Of a stretch of DNA of 64,000 nt, positions 53,588 through 61,182 are shown piece after piece. Location of the stretch: positions 1-64,000 of the forward strand of contig NZ_LZKQ01000011.1 of NCBI RefSeq assembly GCF_001668675.1, given 5' to 3'. Position 1 is the stretch's first letter. The number at the start of each line of letters is the position of its first letter. A model generated the notes under the pieces. The model worked only from the letters and a program-made list of their open reading frames with translations, was not told the origin of the DNA and did not search any database. The DNA comes from Mycobacterium asiaticum (GTDB taxonomy: Bacteria > Actinomycetota > Actinomycetes > Mycobacteriales > Mycobacteriaceae). Both the position numbers and the translations under genes were made by a program.

Positions 53588-54196
53588 TCACCCGAGGGCC
53601 GCGAACCCGTTCTGAACCAGCTCCAGGCTGGTCGCCACCAGCTCACCGAGATCGTCCACACAACCCCGACGGCCCCAATTCTCCACCGCCACAACCAAAG
53701 CCGCTGCCAACGCCGCACCGGCGACTTCGGCGACGAGGGCGATGTTCGGCACTTGCGGGTAGCGCTGTCTGATGAAGTCGGTCAGCGTAGCGGCGAAAGA
53801 CGCCTGTACCACCCGCAGGTGGCCCGCGATCCGGTCGGCGCTGATCAGTTCGGCGCGGGCGGTCGCCGCCTGGCGGACCACCTCGATGTCATGCGGGAAC
53901 GCCGCCACACTGGCCAAGACCGCGTCGAACAGTGGCTCCGAAGCCGGTCGCTGGGCAAGCGCTTCCGCCAACCACTCGAGGTGTGTCTCGTAGTCCTGAA
54001 ACAGCACGGCTTCCTTGGTAGGGAAGTGCCGGAAGAACGTCCGCTCGGTGACTCCGGCCTCCCGGGCCAGCTCCGTTACCGTGACATTGGCAAAACCATT
54101 GCGCGCGAAGCTGTTCAGGGCTGCCTGACGCAGCGCCTCATGTGTCGATTGACGGCGGAGCGTGTGTCGGTTCGCCCCAGGGACCAATGCAGTCAT
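53588..54196 (-). CDS. TetR-family transcriptional regulator
   Basis: A 202-residue repressor. The DNA-binding domain (about 16-65) has ALRQAALNSFARNGFANVTV and ELAREAGVTERTFFRHFPTK; the C-terminal ligand domain is helical. It is divergent from an FAD oxidoreductase, with two identical palindromes between the genes. Those are its most probable operators and make the oxidoreductase its target. Confidence 0.92.
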   Translation of the reverse strand: MTALVPGANRHTLRRQSTHEALRQAALNSFARNGFANVTVTELAREAGVTERTFFRHFPTKEAVLFQDYETHLEWLAEALAQRPASEPLFDAVLASVAAFPHDIEVVRQAATARAELISADRIAGHLRVVQASFAATLTDFIRQRYPQVPNIALVAEVAGAALAAALVVAVENWGRRGCVDDLGELVATSLELVQNGFAALG

Positions 54197-54231
54197 AGCA
54201 GGGGAGATGGTATCGCAGCCGTCAGGAATTA

Positions 54232-54270
54232 GTCAGTACTGACATCTTCCGATTATGTCAGTACTGACAT
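54232..54270. promoter_or_regulatory. Tandem TetR operators GTCAGTACTGAC
   Basis: GTCAGTACTGAC at 54232-54243 and ATGTCAGTACTGACAT at 54255-54270 are perfect palindromes sharing a 12-bp core, 25 bases centre to centre. They fill the gap between tetR and the FAD oxidoreductase. The second covers an ATG at 54255, which is therefore an unlikely start codon. Confidence 0.8.
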
Positions 54271-54281
54271 ATTCTCGTCGG

Positions 54282-55853
54282 ATGACGCGTAACGAGTACT
54301 ACGACGCGATCGTGGTGGGTGCCGGCCACAACGGATTGGCCGCGGCGGTGATCCTGCAGCGAGGGGGGCTGCGCACGTTGTGCCTGGAGGCCAACACCTA
54401 CGCCGGAGGCATGGCGGCGACCGTCGAACTGATCGACGGCTTCCGCTACGAGATTGCCGGGTCCGTGCAGTTTCCGACCGCGAGCCAGATCACCAAGGAA
54501 CTCGGCCTGGACACCTTGCCCACGGTCGAGCCGGAGGTGATGTCGACCAACATCGGCGAAAACGGCGAAGAGCCGATGATCTTCTACCGCGATCCGATGC
54601 AGCTGATGACGCACCTGGGGGACCAGCACGGGTTCGAGGCCGTCACGGGGATGGCCGAACTGATCGGCTGGAGCCAGGGTCCGGCAAAAGCGCTTGGCCG
54701 CTTCGACGTTCGTACTCCGCCGAAGACCCTGGACGAGATGTACGCCTGTGCGGCCAACGACGCCGAGCGCCGCGCCATTCACGAGGTGCTGTTCGGATCG
54801 GCGATGGACGTGATCGACCGCTATCTGCCCGACAAGGACAAGCACGCCGTGATGCGGGGGATGCTGGCCTTCCTGGCGGTCAACTCCACCTACCGCGGAC
54901 CCTATACGCCGGGCAGCGCCACCTGCCTGGCCTTCGCGTTGGCCGTACCGGACAGCGGCACGGCGATGATGACCAAACTCAAGGGCGGCATCGGCGCCCT
55001 GACCGACCATCTGCGCGAGTTGTTCGTGTCCCACGGCGGGGAAATCCGCTTCCGGTCCCGGGTCGAGGAGATCCTCGTCGACCACGGCGCGGTGACGGGC
55101 GTCCGATTGCGCGACGGCTCGACGATCGGCGCGCCGATCGTGGTGTCCAACTTGGCGCCCGAGCTCACGCTCGGCGAGTTGGTCTCGGCCGAACACCTTC
55201 CCGCCGAACTCATTGCGCGCCTTTCGGGTCGCGACCACCGCGCGTCGTTCGTGCAGATGCACTTCGCCCTGGACGGGTTGCCCGAATTCGCGCCGCCTTA
55301 CGAGTTGTTGAACGAACCCGGCATGCAGATGTCGGTCGGCATCTTCGGCTCACCCGAGGAGCAGCAACGTCAGTGGGAGAACTGCCGACGGGGGATCGTG
55401 CCCGACAACCCCTCCATGGGCCTACAGATCCCGTCGGTACACGACCCGGGCCTGGCGCCGCCCGGCAAGCACGCCGCGAGCGCCTACGCCTACGCGTTCC
55501 CGGTCGAGGTCGACCGCAAGCAGCATGGTCATCTCAAAAATGAAATGGCACAACAGGTTATCGACAAGATCACCAGGTTCGCACCGAACTTCAAGGACAT
55601 CGTGCGGCGACACATCACCTTCGCGCCGTACCACATGCAGACCATGTTCGCCGCGCCCGACGGTGACTTCTGCCACGGCCTGCTGCACCCGGACCTGATG
55701 GGGCCCAACCGCCCCGGCCCGAAGGGGTTCCTCGATCTCCCCATCCCGGTCGACGGTCTCTACCTCGGTGGTGCGGGATGTCATGGCGGCCCGGGCATCA
55801 CCTTCACTCCCGGGTACAACGCCGGCCATCAAGCACTCGACGACGCTTCCTAG
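54282..55853 (+). CDS. FAD-dependent oxidoreductase, phytoene desaturase-like
   Basis: About 523 residues. N-terminal FAD motif AIVVGAGHNGLAAAVILQRG, then the glycine-rich YAGGMAATVELIDGF, GGIGALTDHLRELFVSHGGE in the middle, and the C-terminal FAD contact LYLGGAGCHGGPGITFTPGY. This matches the phytoene dehydrogenase/all-trans retinol saturase group, so a hydrophobic polyene or isoprenoid substrate is likely. I chose the ATG at 54282 rather than 54255 because the latter lies in an operator. Confidence 0.88.
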   Translation: MTRNEYYDAIVVGAGHNGLAAAVILQRGGLRTLCLEANTYAGGMAATVELIDGFRYEIAGSVQFPTASQITKELGLDTLPTVEPEVMSTNIGENGEEPMIFYRDPMQLMTHLGDQHGFEAVTGMAELIGWSQGPAKALGRFDVRTPPKTLDEMYACAANDAERRAIHEVLFGSAMDVIDRYLPDKDKHAVMRGMLAFLAVNSTYRGPYTPGSATCLAFALAVPDSGTAMMTKLKGGIGALTDHLRELFVSHGGEIRFRSRVEEILVDHGAVTGVRLRDGSTIGAPIVVSNLAPELTLGELVSAEHLPAELIARLSGRDHRASFVQMHFALDGLPEFAPPYELLNEPGMQMSVGIFGSPEEQQRQWENCRRGIVPDNPSMGLQIPSVHDPGLAPPGKHAASAYAYAFPVEVDRKQHGHLKNEMAQQVIDKITRFAPNFKDIVRRHITFAPYHMQTMFAAPDGDFCHGLLHPDLMGPNRPGPKGFLDLPIPVDGLYLGGAGCHGGPGITFTPGYNAGHQALDDAS

Positions 55854-55863
55854 CGAAGCGTTT

Positions 55864-56304
55864 TCAGGCGCCTTTGGTCTTCAACACCCGCTTGCGTAAG
55901 CCGTCGGTGGCGGTCTCCATCAACCCCTTCGCGCCCTTCTTGACCAGGAATCCCGGGACCGGCACGTTGAGGTCGACGGTCAGCTCGAAGTTGACCCGGG
56001 TCGAGTCACCCTCCGGAGTCAGGGTGTAGCGGGCATGCTGAGCGCGCTGCGAGCTGGAGCTCACCAGTGTCCAGCTCACGCCGTCGTCGTGCACGGAATA
56101 GTCCAGCACTTGCTCGTCGCTGACCCCTACGACCTTGACGACCTGCCGCGACTTGCTGGGGTGACCGTGCTCGTCGCGTTCGAGGACCTCCACCTTGCGA
56201 TGGGCCGGCGACCACGCCGGCAACGATTCGAGGTCGAACAGCACGTCCATGATCTCGTCGGGCGTCGCCTCGATGACGACCTCTCTGGACTCGGTGACAG
56301 CCAT
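55864..56304 (-). CDS. SRPBCC family protein
   Basis: A 146-residue ligand-binding START-like protein: REVVIEATPDEIMDVLFDLE, LPAWSPAHRKVEVLERDEHG, then LNVPVPGFLVKKGAKGLME. It is convergent with the FAD oxidoreductase (10-base gap) and lies 40 bases downstream of fadB5. It may bind the lipid handled by its neighbours; no specific ligand can be named. Confidence 0.83.
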   Translation of the reverse strand: MAVTESREVVIEATPDEIMDVLFDLESLPAWSPAHRKVEVLERDEHGHPSKSRQVVKVVGVSDEQVLDYSVHDDGVSWTLVSSSSQRAQHARYTLTPEGDSTRVNFELTVDLNVPVPGFLVKKGAKGLMETATDGLRKRVLKTKGA

Positions 56305-56344
56305 GCCCGGTAGGTAGCCGCGGTCGCACCCGTTGAAACAGCGG

Positions 56345-57349
56345 TCAGGGCACCAGCACGACCTTGCCGATGTTCTCGCGGGCCGCGAGGATCCGGTGCG
56401 CTTCGGGCGCCTCGGCGAACGGCACGGCCGCGTGCACGATCGGGGATGCCGTACCGTCATGCAGCGCCTGGCTGAGCGGGGTGATCCAAGGCTCGAGCGT
56501 GCCGCGGTCGTCCCACAGCTTCAGCATGTTCAGACCGATCACGATCTTGGATTCGGAGAGCTGATCGAGCAGGTTGAAACCGCGCAGCATGGCCAGCGCG
56601 TGCGGCGCCACCCGGCGCAGCGATCGTTTCTCACCCTCCTGCATGTTCGAGATCCCATAACCGACCAGCCGACCGCCCGGTCGCAGCAGGGAGTACGACC
56701 GCCGCAACGACGTGCCACCCAGCGCGTCGAGGACAAGATCGTAGGGTTGCAGCCCCTTCCACCACCCGTCGCGGCGGTAGTCGATCGTCCGGTGCACGCC
56801 CAGCTCTTTGAGCTTGGCGTGCTTGCCCGGCGATGCGGTGCCGTGAATCTCGGCGCCGGCGGCCTTGGCGAACTGGATGGCCGCGATGCCCACTCCGCCG
56901 GCCGCGGCGTGAATCAGCACCCGCTCGCCGGCACGCAGCGACCCGTACCCGTGCAGGCCGGCCCAGGCGGTCGCGTAATTTACGGGCACCGCCGCGCCCT
57001 GTTCGAAGCTCGTCGAATCGGGCAGCGTCACCGCATCCGCCGCGGCGACGTTGACGATCTCGGCGTAGCCACCGAACCGTGTTCCGGCTAACACCCGTTC
57101 GCCGACGCGACCCGGGTCGACGCCGTCGCCGACCGCCGCTACCGTCCCGGCGACTTCGTAGCCGACGACGGCCGGCAGCTTCGGGGCGTCGGGATACAGC
57201 CCGACGCGGGCCAGATGGTCGGCGAAGTTCACTCCGGCCGCCCGCACGTCGATTCGCATCTGACCCGGACCCGGCGGCGGGGGATCCGGTCGGTCCTGGA
57301 CCTTCAGGACCGATGGGTCGCCGTGTTTGGTGATCACGACTGCTCGCAT
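56345..57349 (-). CDS. fadB5: Quinone oxidoreductase-like MDR enzyme FadB5 (Rv1912c)
   Basis: A 334-residue zinc-free medium-chain reductase, exactly the length of Rv1912c. GVNFADHLARVGLYP, the NADPH site AAAGGVGIAAIQFAKAAGA, and ALGGTSLRRSYSLLRPGG are seen. The name fadB5 is historical; the fold says NADPH:quinone/enoyl reductase. Its start lies inside the end of arsR (16-base overlap), so expression is coupled to that regulator. Confidence 0.92.
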   Translation of the reverse strand: MRAVVITKHGDPSVLKVQDRPDPPPPGPGQMRIDVRAAGVNFADHLARVGLYPDAPKLPAVVGYEVAGTVAAVGDGVDPGRVGERVLAGTRFGGYAEIVNVAAADAVTLPDSTSFEQGAAVPVNYATAWAGLHGYGSLRAGERVLIHAAAGGVGIAAIQFAKAAGAEIHGTASPGKHAKLKELGVHRTIDYRRDGWWKGLQPYDLVLDALGGTSLRRSYSLLRPGGRLVGYGISNMQEGEKRSLRRVAPHALAMLRGFNLLDQLSESKIVIGLNMLKLWDDRGTLEPWITPLSQALHDGTASPIVHAAVPFAEAPEAHRILAARENIGKVVLVP

Positions 57350-57678
57350 TGTGTTCCTTCCTGGTTGCGGCAGATCTTTTCGAATGGATGCAACCAATCA
57401 CCCAGTGCCGAAAGGGGTTCCGCGGTCAGCCGGTAGATTCGCCGGCGACCCCGAGGTTCGTCGGCGACCAGGCCGGCTTCGCGCAGCACCTTGAGGTGTT
57501 CGGCGACGGCTGGGCGACTGAGCTCGAATCGGTCGCTGAGTTCTCCGGCCGACAGGGGCTGGCGCGTCAAGATTTCGAGGAGCCGACGTCGCACCGGATT
57601 CGCCAGCGCTACGAACAGGCGATCGCAGAGGCGATCGGGGGAAGGCACGCCGCAATATATGTCGGAAAAATCCGACAT
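57334..57678 (-). CDS. ArsR-type winged-helix repressor
   Basis: A 114-residue regulator: FVALANPVRRRLLEILTRQP, ELSDRFELSRPAVAEHLKVL, and the wing DEPRGRRRIYRL. No cysteine cluster of the metal-sensing type is in the recognition helix (LSRPAVAEH), so it may sense something other than metal. It overlaps fadB5. A perfect operator covers the first seven codons of the ATG start at 57678. A GTG at 57648 (MPSPDRL) would place the operator upstream and is a real alternative. Confidence 0.87.
   Translation of the reverse strand: MSDFSDIYCGVPSPDRLCDRLFVALANPVRRRLLEILTRQPLSAGELSDRFELSRPAVAEHLKVLREAGLVADEPRGRRRIYRLTAEPLSALGDWLHPFEKICRNQEGTQCEQS
57659..57678. promoter_or_regulatory. ArsR operator ATGTCGGA-AAAA-TCCGACAT
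   Basis: Perfect 8-bp arms around AAAA, 57659-57678, coinciding with the 5' end of the arsR frame. The size and symmetry are those of an ArsR-dimer site; autoregulation of arsR-fadB5 is inferred. It is also about 50 bases from the divergent PucR-like gene (57726). Confidence 0.7.
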
Positions 57679-57725
57679 GTCAAGGCGCCTGGCGGGCGCT
57701 CGGGACCGCGCTTTACCGTCTAGGC

Positions 57726-59018
57726 GTGACCGAGCAGCGTCGAGCCGCCGACGAGGTGGTGCGCGGCCATGTCGTCACTATCGCCACGCGGCTGACGCAG
57801 CGGATCGACGAGATCAGCCTGATGATTCAGACGGGACTCGAAGAGCAAATTCCTGAACTGGGCTCAGACGCGGGGATGGCGAACATGCTGGCCGCGAGTG
57901 TGCGGACGAATCTGCTGACGGTCTTCGACGTCTTGCTGCATGGCTCCGAGATCGACCGGATCGGCGTGCCGGAGCCCGCCCTGGAATACGCCAGGCTGGT
58001 GGCTCAGCATGATCTGCCACTGACCACGCTGGTCCGTGCCTATCGGCTGGGACAGCGTCACCTGACCGAACTGGTGTTTGCGGAACTGAGCGAGCTGGCG
58101 TTTGAACCGAACACCCGGGTGGCGGTGATCGAAGGAATCACCGCGGTGGTTCTCGACTATGTCGATCGGGTGTCGCAGCAAATGGCCGCCCAGTACGAGG
58201 ACGAACGCGGCCACTGGCTGGAAAACCAGAACACCGTCCGCGCCATGCGGGTGCAAGAGCTGCTCGGCGACAACACGGACGTCGACGTCGAGGCCGCCTC
58301 CGCCGCGCTCCGGTATCCCCTGCACTGGCAGCACCTTGGCCTGGTCGTTTGGCTGCCCGGCCACGAATGCAACGACGATGAGCTCGCCCGTATCCAGGGA
58401 TTCATCGGCGGCCTGGCTGATTCGGTCGACAGCTCCGCCAGCCCGCTGATCGCCGCCGCCGACCGGACCAGCGCCTGGATCTGGTTGCCGTTTCGCGCCG
58501 CACCGGGTGATATCACGACGAAGGTCCGTCACTACGTGACGGCGCGAACGGAATCGCTGTGCATGGCGATCGGCGCGGTGGGATCGGGTGTCGGAGGGTT
58601 TCGCCGCTCCCACCGTCAGGCGCAACGAGTCAGGGCGGCGATACTGGCCAGGGCGGAGAGATCACCGGGTCGGCGGCGGGTCGTCGCCGCGGCAACCGAT
58701 GCAGCCATGACGGCCGCGGGCCTGTTGGGCACCACCGTCGATGAGGTCCGCGACTGGGTCTCCGACGTGCTCGGCCCATTGGCATCCAGCACCGACGACG
58801 ATGCCGTGCTGCGCGAGACGCTGCGGTTATACCTGCACAACGGTGCCGCCCACGAAATCGCCGCGCAACAGCTGAACCTGACCTTCAACGCCCTCAAGAG
58901 CCGACTTGAACGAGCGGTCGCACGGCGCGGCCGGCCGATCTCCGATCGGGTCGACGTCGAGCTGGCCCTGTTCGCCTGCCATTGGTACGGTCCGACGGTG
59001 CTCCGTCCGGGGCACTAG
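57726..59018 (+). CDS. PucR/CdaR-type transcriptional regulator
   Basis: A 430-residue regulator. A helical N-terminal region (about 1-160) is followed by a GGDEF-like degenerate domain (LGLVVWLPGHECNDDELARI, to about 290) and the C-terminal PucR helix-turn-helix (ETLRLYLHNGAAHEIAAQQL, NLTFNALKSRLERA). GTG start at 57726. The stop shares a base with the next start (TAGTG), so it is coupled to the metallo-hydrolase, a likely target or partner. Confidence 0.85.
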   Translation: MTEQRRAADEVVRGHVVTIATRLTQRIDEISLMIQTGLEEQIPELGSDAGMANMLAASVRTNLLTVFDVLLHGSEIDRIGVPEPALEYARLVAQHDLPLTTLVRAYRLGQRHLTELVFAELSELAFEPNTRVAVIEGITAVVLDYVDRVSQQMAAQYEDERGHWLENQNTVRAMRVQELLGDNTDVDVEAASAALRYPLHWQHLGLVVWLPGHECNDDELARIQGFIGGLADSVDSSASPLIAAADRTSAWIWLPFRAAPGDITTKVRHYVTARTESLCMAIGAVGSGVGGFRRSHRQAQRVRAAILARAERSPGRRRVVAAATDAAMTAAGLLGTTVDEVRDWVSDVLGPLASSTDDDAVLRETLRLYLHNGAAHEIAAQQLNLTFNALKSRLERAVARRGRPISDRVDVELALFACHWYGPTVLRPGH

Positions 59019-59743
59019 TGCACCAGCGTTGGGAGCGACTGGCCCCGGGTGTGCATCGCTGCCGACTCCCGTTTTGTGACGTGACGATCGGTCTGGTGTG
59101 CGGACGCGACGGAACGCTGCTCATCGACACCGGCACCACGCTCGAGGAGGCCGGCGCCGTGGCCACGGACGTCGCTGCGATCGCCGGTCGCCCGGTGAAC
59201 CATGTGGTGTTGACGCACAAGCACTTTGACCACGTTCTGGGTTCAGCGGTGTTCGCCGGAGCAGAGCTGTATTGCGGGCCGGAGGTGGCCCGATCCCTGA
59301 CATCGGCCACCTCGGACCTGCGCGACGACGCTGTGCGGCACGGCGCGGACGCGGGGCAGGTGGACCGCGCCATCGCGGCCCTGCGCCAGCCACAGCATCA
59401 TGTGCACGATGCGCTGATCGACCTCGGCGACCGCACGGTCCGCGTCTGTCACCTGGGCGCCGGCCACACCCGTTCGGACCTCGTCGTGGTCGTTCCCGGG
59501 ATTCACGCGGACGACCCGACCGTCGTGTTCACCGGCGACCTGGTCGAGGAGTCCGCCGACCCGGCGATCGACGCCGACTCCGACGTCACCGCCTGGCCCG
59601 CCACCCTGGAACGGCTGCTGCAGCTCGGAGGGCCCGGCGCGGTATACGTCCCAGGGCACGGACGGGTGGTCGACGCTGAATTCGTTCGGCAGCAGCGCCG
59701 TTGGTTAGCGGCGCACGCCGCGCACGGCGGCAGGGACCACTGA
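59018..59743 (+). CDS. Metallo-beta-lactamase-fold hydrolase (Rv1913 homologue)
   Basis: A 241-residue binuclear metal hydrolase. THKHFDHVLG is the HxHxDH motif, the third histidine follows in GAGHTRSD, the bridging aspartate in VFTGDLVEE, and the last in VPGHGRVVD. It has no signal peptide and resembles thiolesterase/lactonase types rather than secreted beta-lactamases. The GTG start at 59018 couples it to the PucR-like gene; a TTG at 58982 is possible. Confidence 0.88.
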   Translation: MHQRWERLAPGVHRCRLPFCDVTIGLVCGRDGTLLIDTGTTLEEAGAVATDVAAIAGRPVNHVVLTHKHFDHVLGSAVFAGAELYCGPEVARSLTSATSDLRDDAVRHGADAGQVDRAIAALRQPQHHVHDALIDLGDRTVRVCHLGAGHTRSDLVVVVPGIHADDPTVVFTGDLVEESADPAIDADSDVTAWPATLERLLQLGGPGAVYVPGHGRVVDAEFVRQQRRWLAAHAAHGGRDH

Positions 59744-59894
59744 CTCGAGGCCTTCGAACCGGTAGTTGTACCGGTAGTCGTACCGCCTTGTTGCCGACGC
59801 ACTCGGGGAACCGGCAGCGGCTTCCCAGCCCGCACACAGGCCAATCGCGTCGATTACGGCTTAGTTTGAGCCGACACACAACATAGGGGGAGCA

Positions 59895-60407
59895 GTGACA
59901 ACCGTGAGAACGTTCACCATCGGCGCGGCAGCACTGGCATGCATCGGCGTTGCGGCCGTTGGTGTTTCGTCCGGTGCCACCGACCTCGCGCCCGCAGTTC
60001 GCCTGGTCGCCTTCGGCGCGCCGCTGCCCCAGGACCCCGCGCCGCCCGCACCCGCCGAACAGTTACCGACCGCCGAGCAGTTGAGCAGCCTGCTCACCAA
60101 CCTGGCCGACCCCGGCGTGTCATACCGGACCAAGGAAGGGCTGGTCGAAGGGGGCATCGGCTCGGGCGAGGGACATGTTGTGGACCACGAACTGAGGAAG
60201 GCGTACCGCAACGGGGAACTGCCGTTGTCGTTCGCCGTTTCCAACATCGCGCCGGCCGGTCCGAACCGGGCCAGCGCCGACGTGGCCGTGTCCGGACCGA
60301 AGTTGCCGGCGCCGGTGACCAAGAACCTGACGTTCGTGAACCAGGGTGGGTGGATGCTTTCCGCCGACTCCGAGTCGGCTCTGGTGCAGGCCGTCTCTGG
60401 TCAGTGA
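59895..60407 (+). CDS. Secreted low-molecular-weight antigen MTB12/CFP2-like
   Basis: A 170-residue exported protein. The signal peptide is FTIGAAALACIGVAAVGVSS. The mature part is clearly like M. tuberculosis MTB12 (Rv2376c): VAFGAPLPQDPAPPAPAEQL, LTNLADPGVSYRTKEGLVEG and NLTFVNQGGWMLSAD. Function unknown; NTF2-like fold likely. GTG start after AGGGGGAG. It is probably a second copy, since Rv2376c lies elsewhere. Confidence 0.9.
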   Translation: MTTVRTFTIGAAALACIGVAAVGVSSGATDLAPAVRLVAFGAPLPQDPAPPAPAEQLPTAEQLSSLLTNLADPGVSYRTKEGLVEGGIGSGEGHVVDHELRKAYRNGELPLSFAVSNIAPAGPNRASADVAVSGPKLPAPVTKNLTFVNQGGWMLSADSESALVQAVSGQ

Positions 60408-60427
60408 CCGGGGCGTCGGGCAAGGGG

Positions 60428-60498
60428 AGCGAGTGACGGGATTCGAACCCGTGTGTACGGCTTTGCAGGCCGCTGCCTAGCCACTCAGCCACACCCGC
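60428..60498 (-). tRNA. tRNA-Cys (GCA)
   Basis: Folds into a full cloverleaf on the minus strand: acceptor GCGGGTG/CACTCGC (one G-U pair), D-stem GCTG/CAGC, anticodon loop CTGCAAA with anticodon GCA, T-arm ACGGG-TTCGAAT-CCCGT, and discriminator U, as usual for Cys. No CCA is encoded. Confidence 0.95.
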
Positions 60499-60589
60499 GA
60501 GAAGCCTCACTGTGCCAGCCTCGGTGCGCTCGGCCCAGTGTTTTCCTCGCTCTGATCAATTGTTGCGCTGCTTGAGTTTTCGCGAACAC

Positions 60590-60964
60590 CTAACGCGCGG
60601 GTGCGCTGCACGCCGACACCAGCGCATCCGGGTCGGTCACGCTGAGCACCAAGGTGCTCACCCGCATCGACATCCGCGAGAACTTCACCGGCGCGGGTGG
60701 GTCGATGGTGAGCTCCACCAGGCCCTTGCGCGACCCGTTGACCAGTCAGCGGGATCCCCGGAAATGGACGCCCGCCTCGAAGACCCGCGCATTGCTCACC
60801 TCGGCCCTCGTGATCGAGGCCAGCGGGATATCGGCGCCAAAAGCCCAGCCCATCTTGACGTGCAGCCGGTCGGCCTCGAGCCGCAGTTCGCTGTTGTTCG
60901 GACCGAGCCCGAGAGGGACTGACAACGGGAGATACCAGCGGTCGAAGCGCAAGTCCACGTTCAT
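60590..60964 (-). pseudogene. Rv1914c-like gene interrupted by an in-frame TGA
   Basis: The frame opens at ATG 60964 (MNVDLRFDRWYLPLSV) and runs 72 codons to a TGA at 60746-60748. It then continues without a break in the same frame for 51 more codons (LVNGSRKGLVELTIDPPAP on to DALVSACSAPAR) and a TAG at 60590. The sequence on both sides reads as one protein of about 124 residues, close in size to Rv1914c at this place. One CGA-to-TGA change would explain it. Function of the intact protein is unknown. Confidence 0.75.
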
Positions 60965-61092
60965 GATGTGACGGTACGCCGGTGCGATCCGCCTAGCGAG
61001 AAGACGCACGTAACCCGTTGGCTCGTCGGGGTTCTCCGCAGGGCCGCCCCGGCCGCCGCGCGCTGAACCGATCCAGCGGTGGGGTGGGGTTC

Positions 61093-61122
61093 GGCTGAGC
61101 TCAGCCGGTGATCTAGCTCACT
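61093..61122. promoter_or_regulatory. aceA: Palindrome and CRP-like site before aceA
   Basis: GGCTGAGCTCAGCC (61093-61106) is a perfect 14-bp palindrome. Immediately after it comes GTGATCTAGCTCAC (61108-61121), the GTGA-N6-TCAC core of CRP/Cmr sites. They lie 60-90 bases upstream of the isocitrate lyase start. Control by CRP or another carbon regulator is inferred. Confidence 0.5.
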
Positions 61123-61182
61123 ATCGCGGGGCATACACTCGGTTCCGTCAGGGGAATCGGGGTTGAGGAGGAGTCGGAGGCC

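Noticed and set aside
60428-60498. tRNA gene as an integration site for the neighbouring genes
   Set aside because: No integrase and no duplicated tRNA end was seen; the flanking genes follow the M. tuberculosis order.
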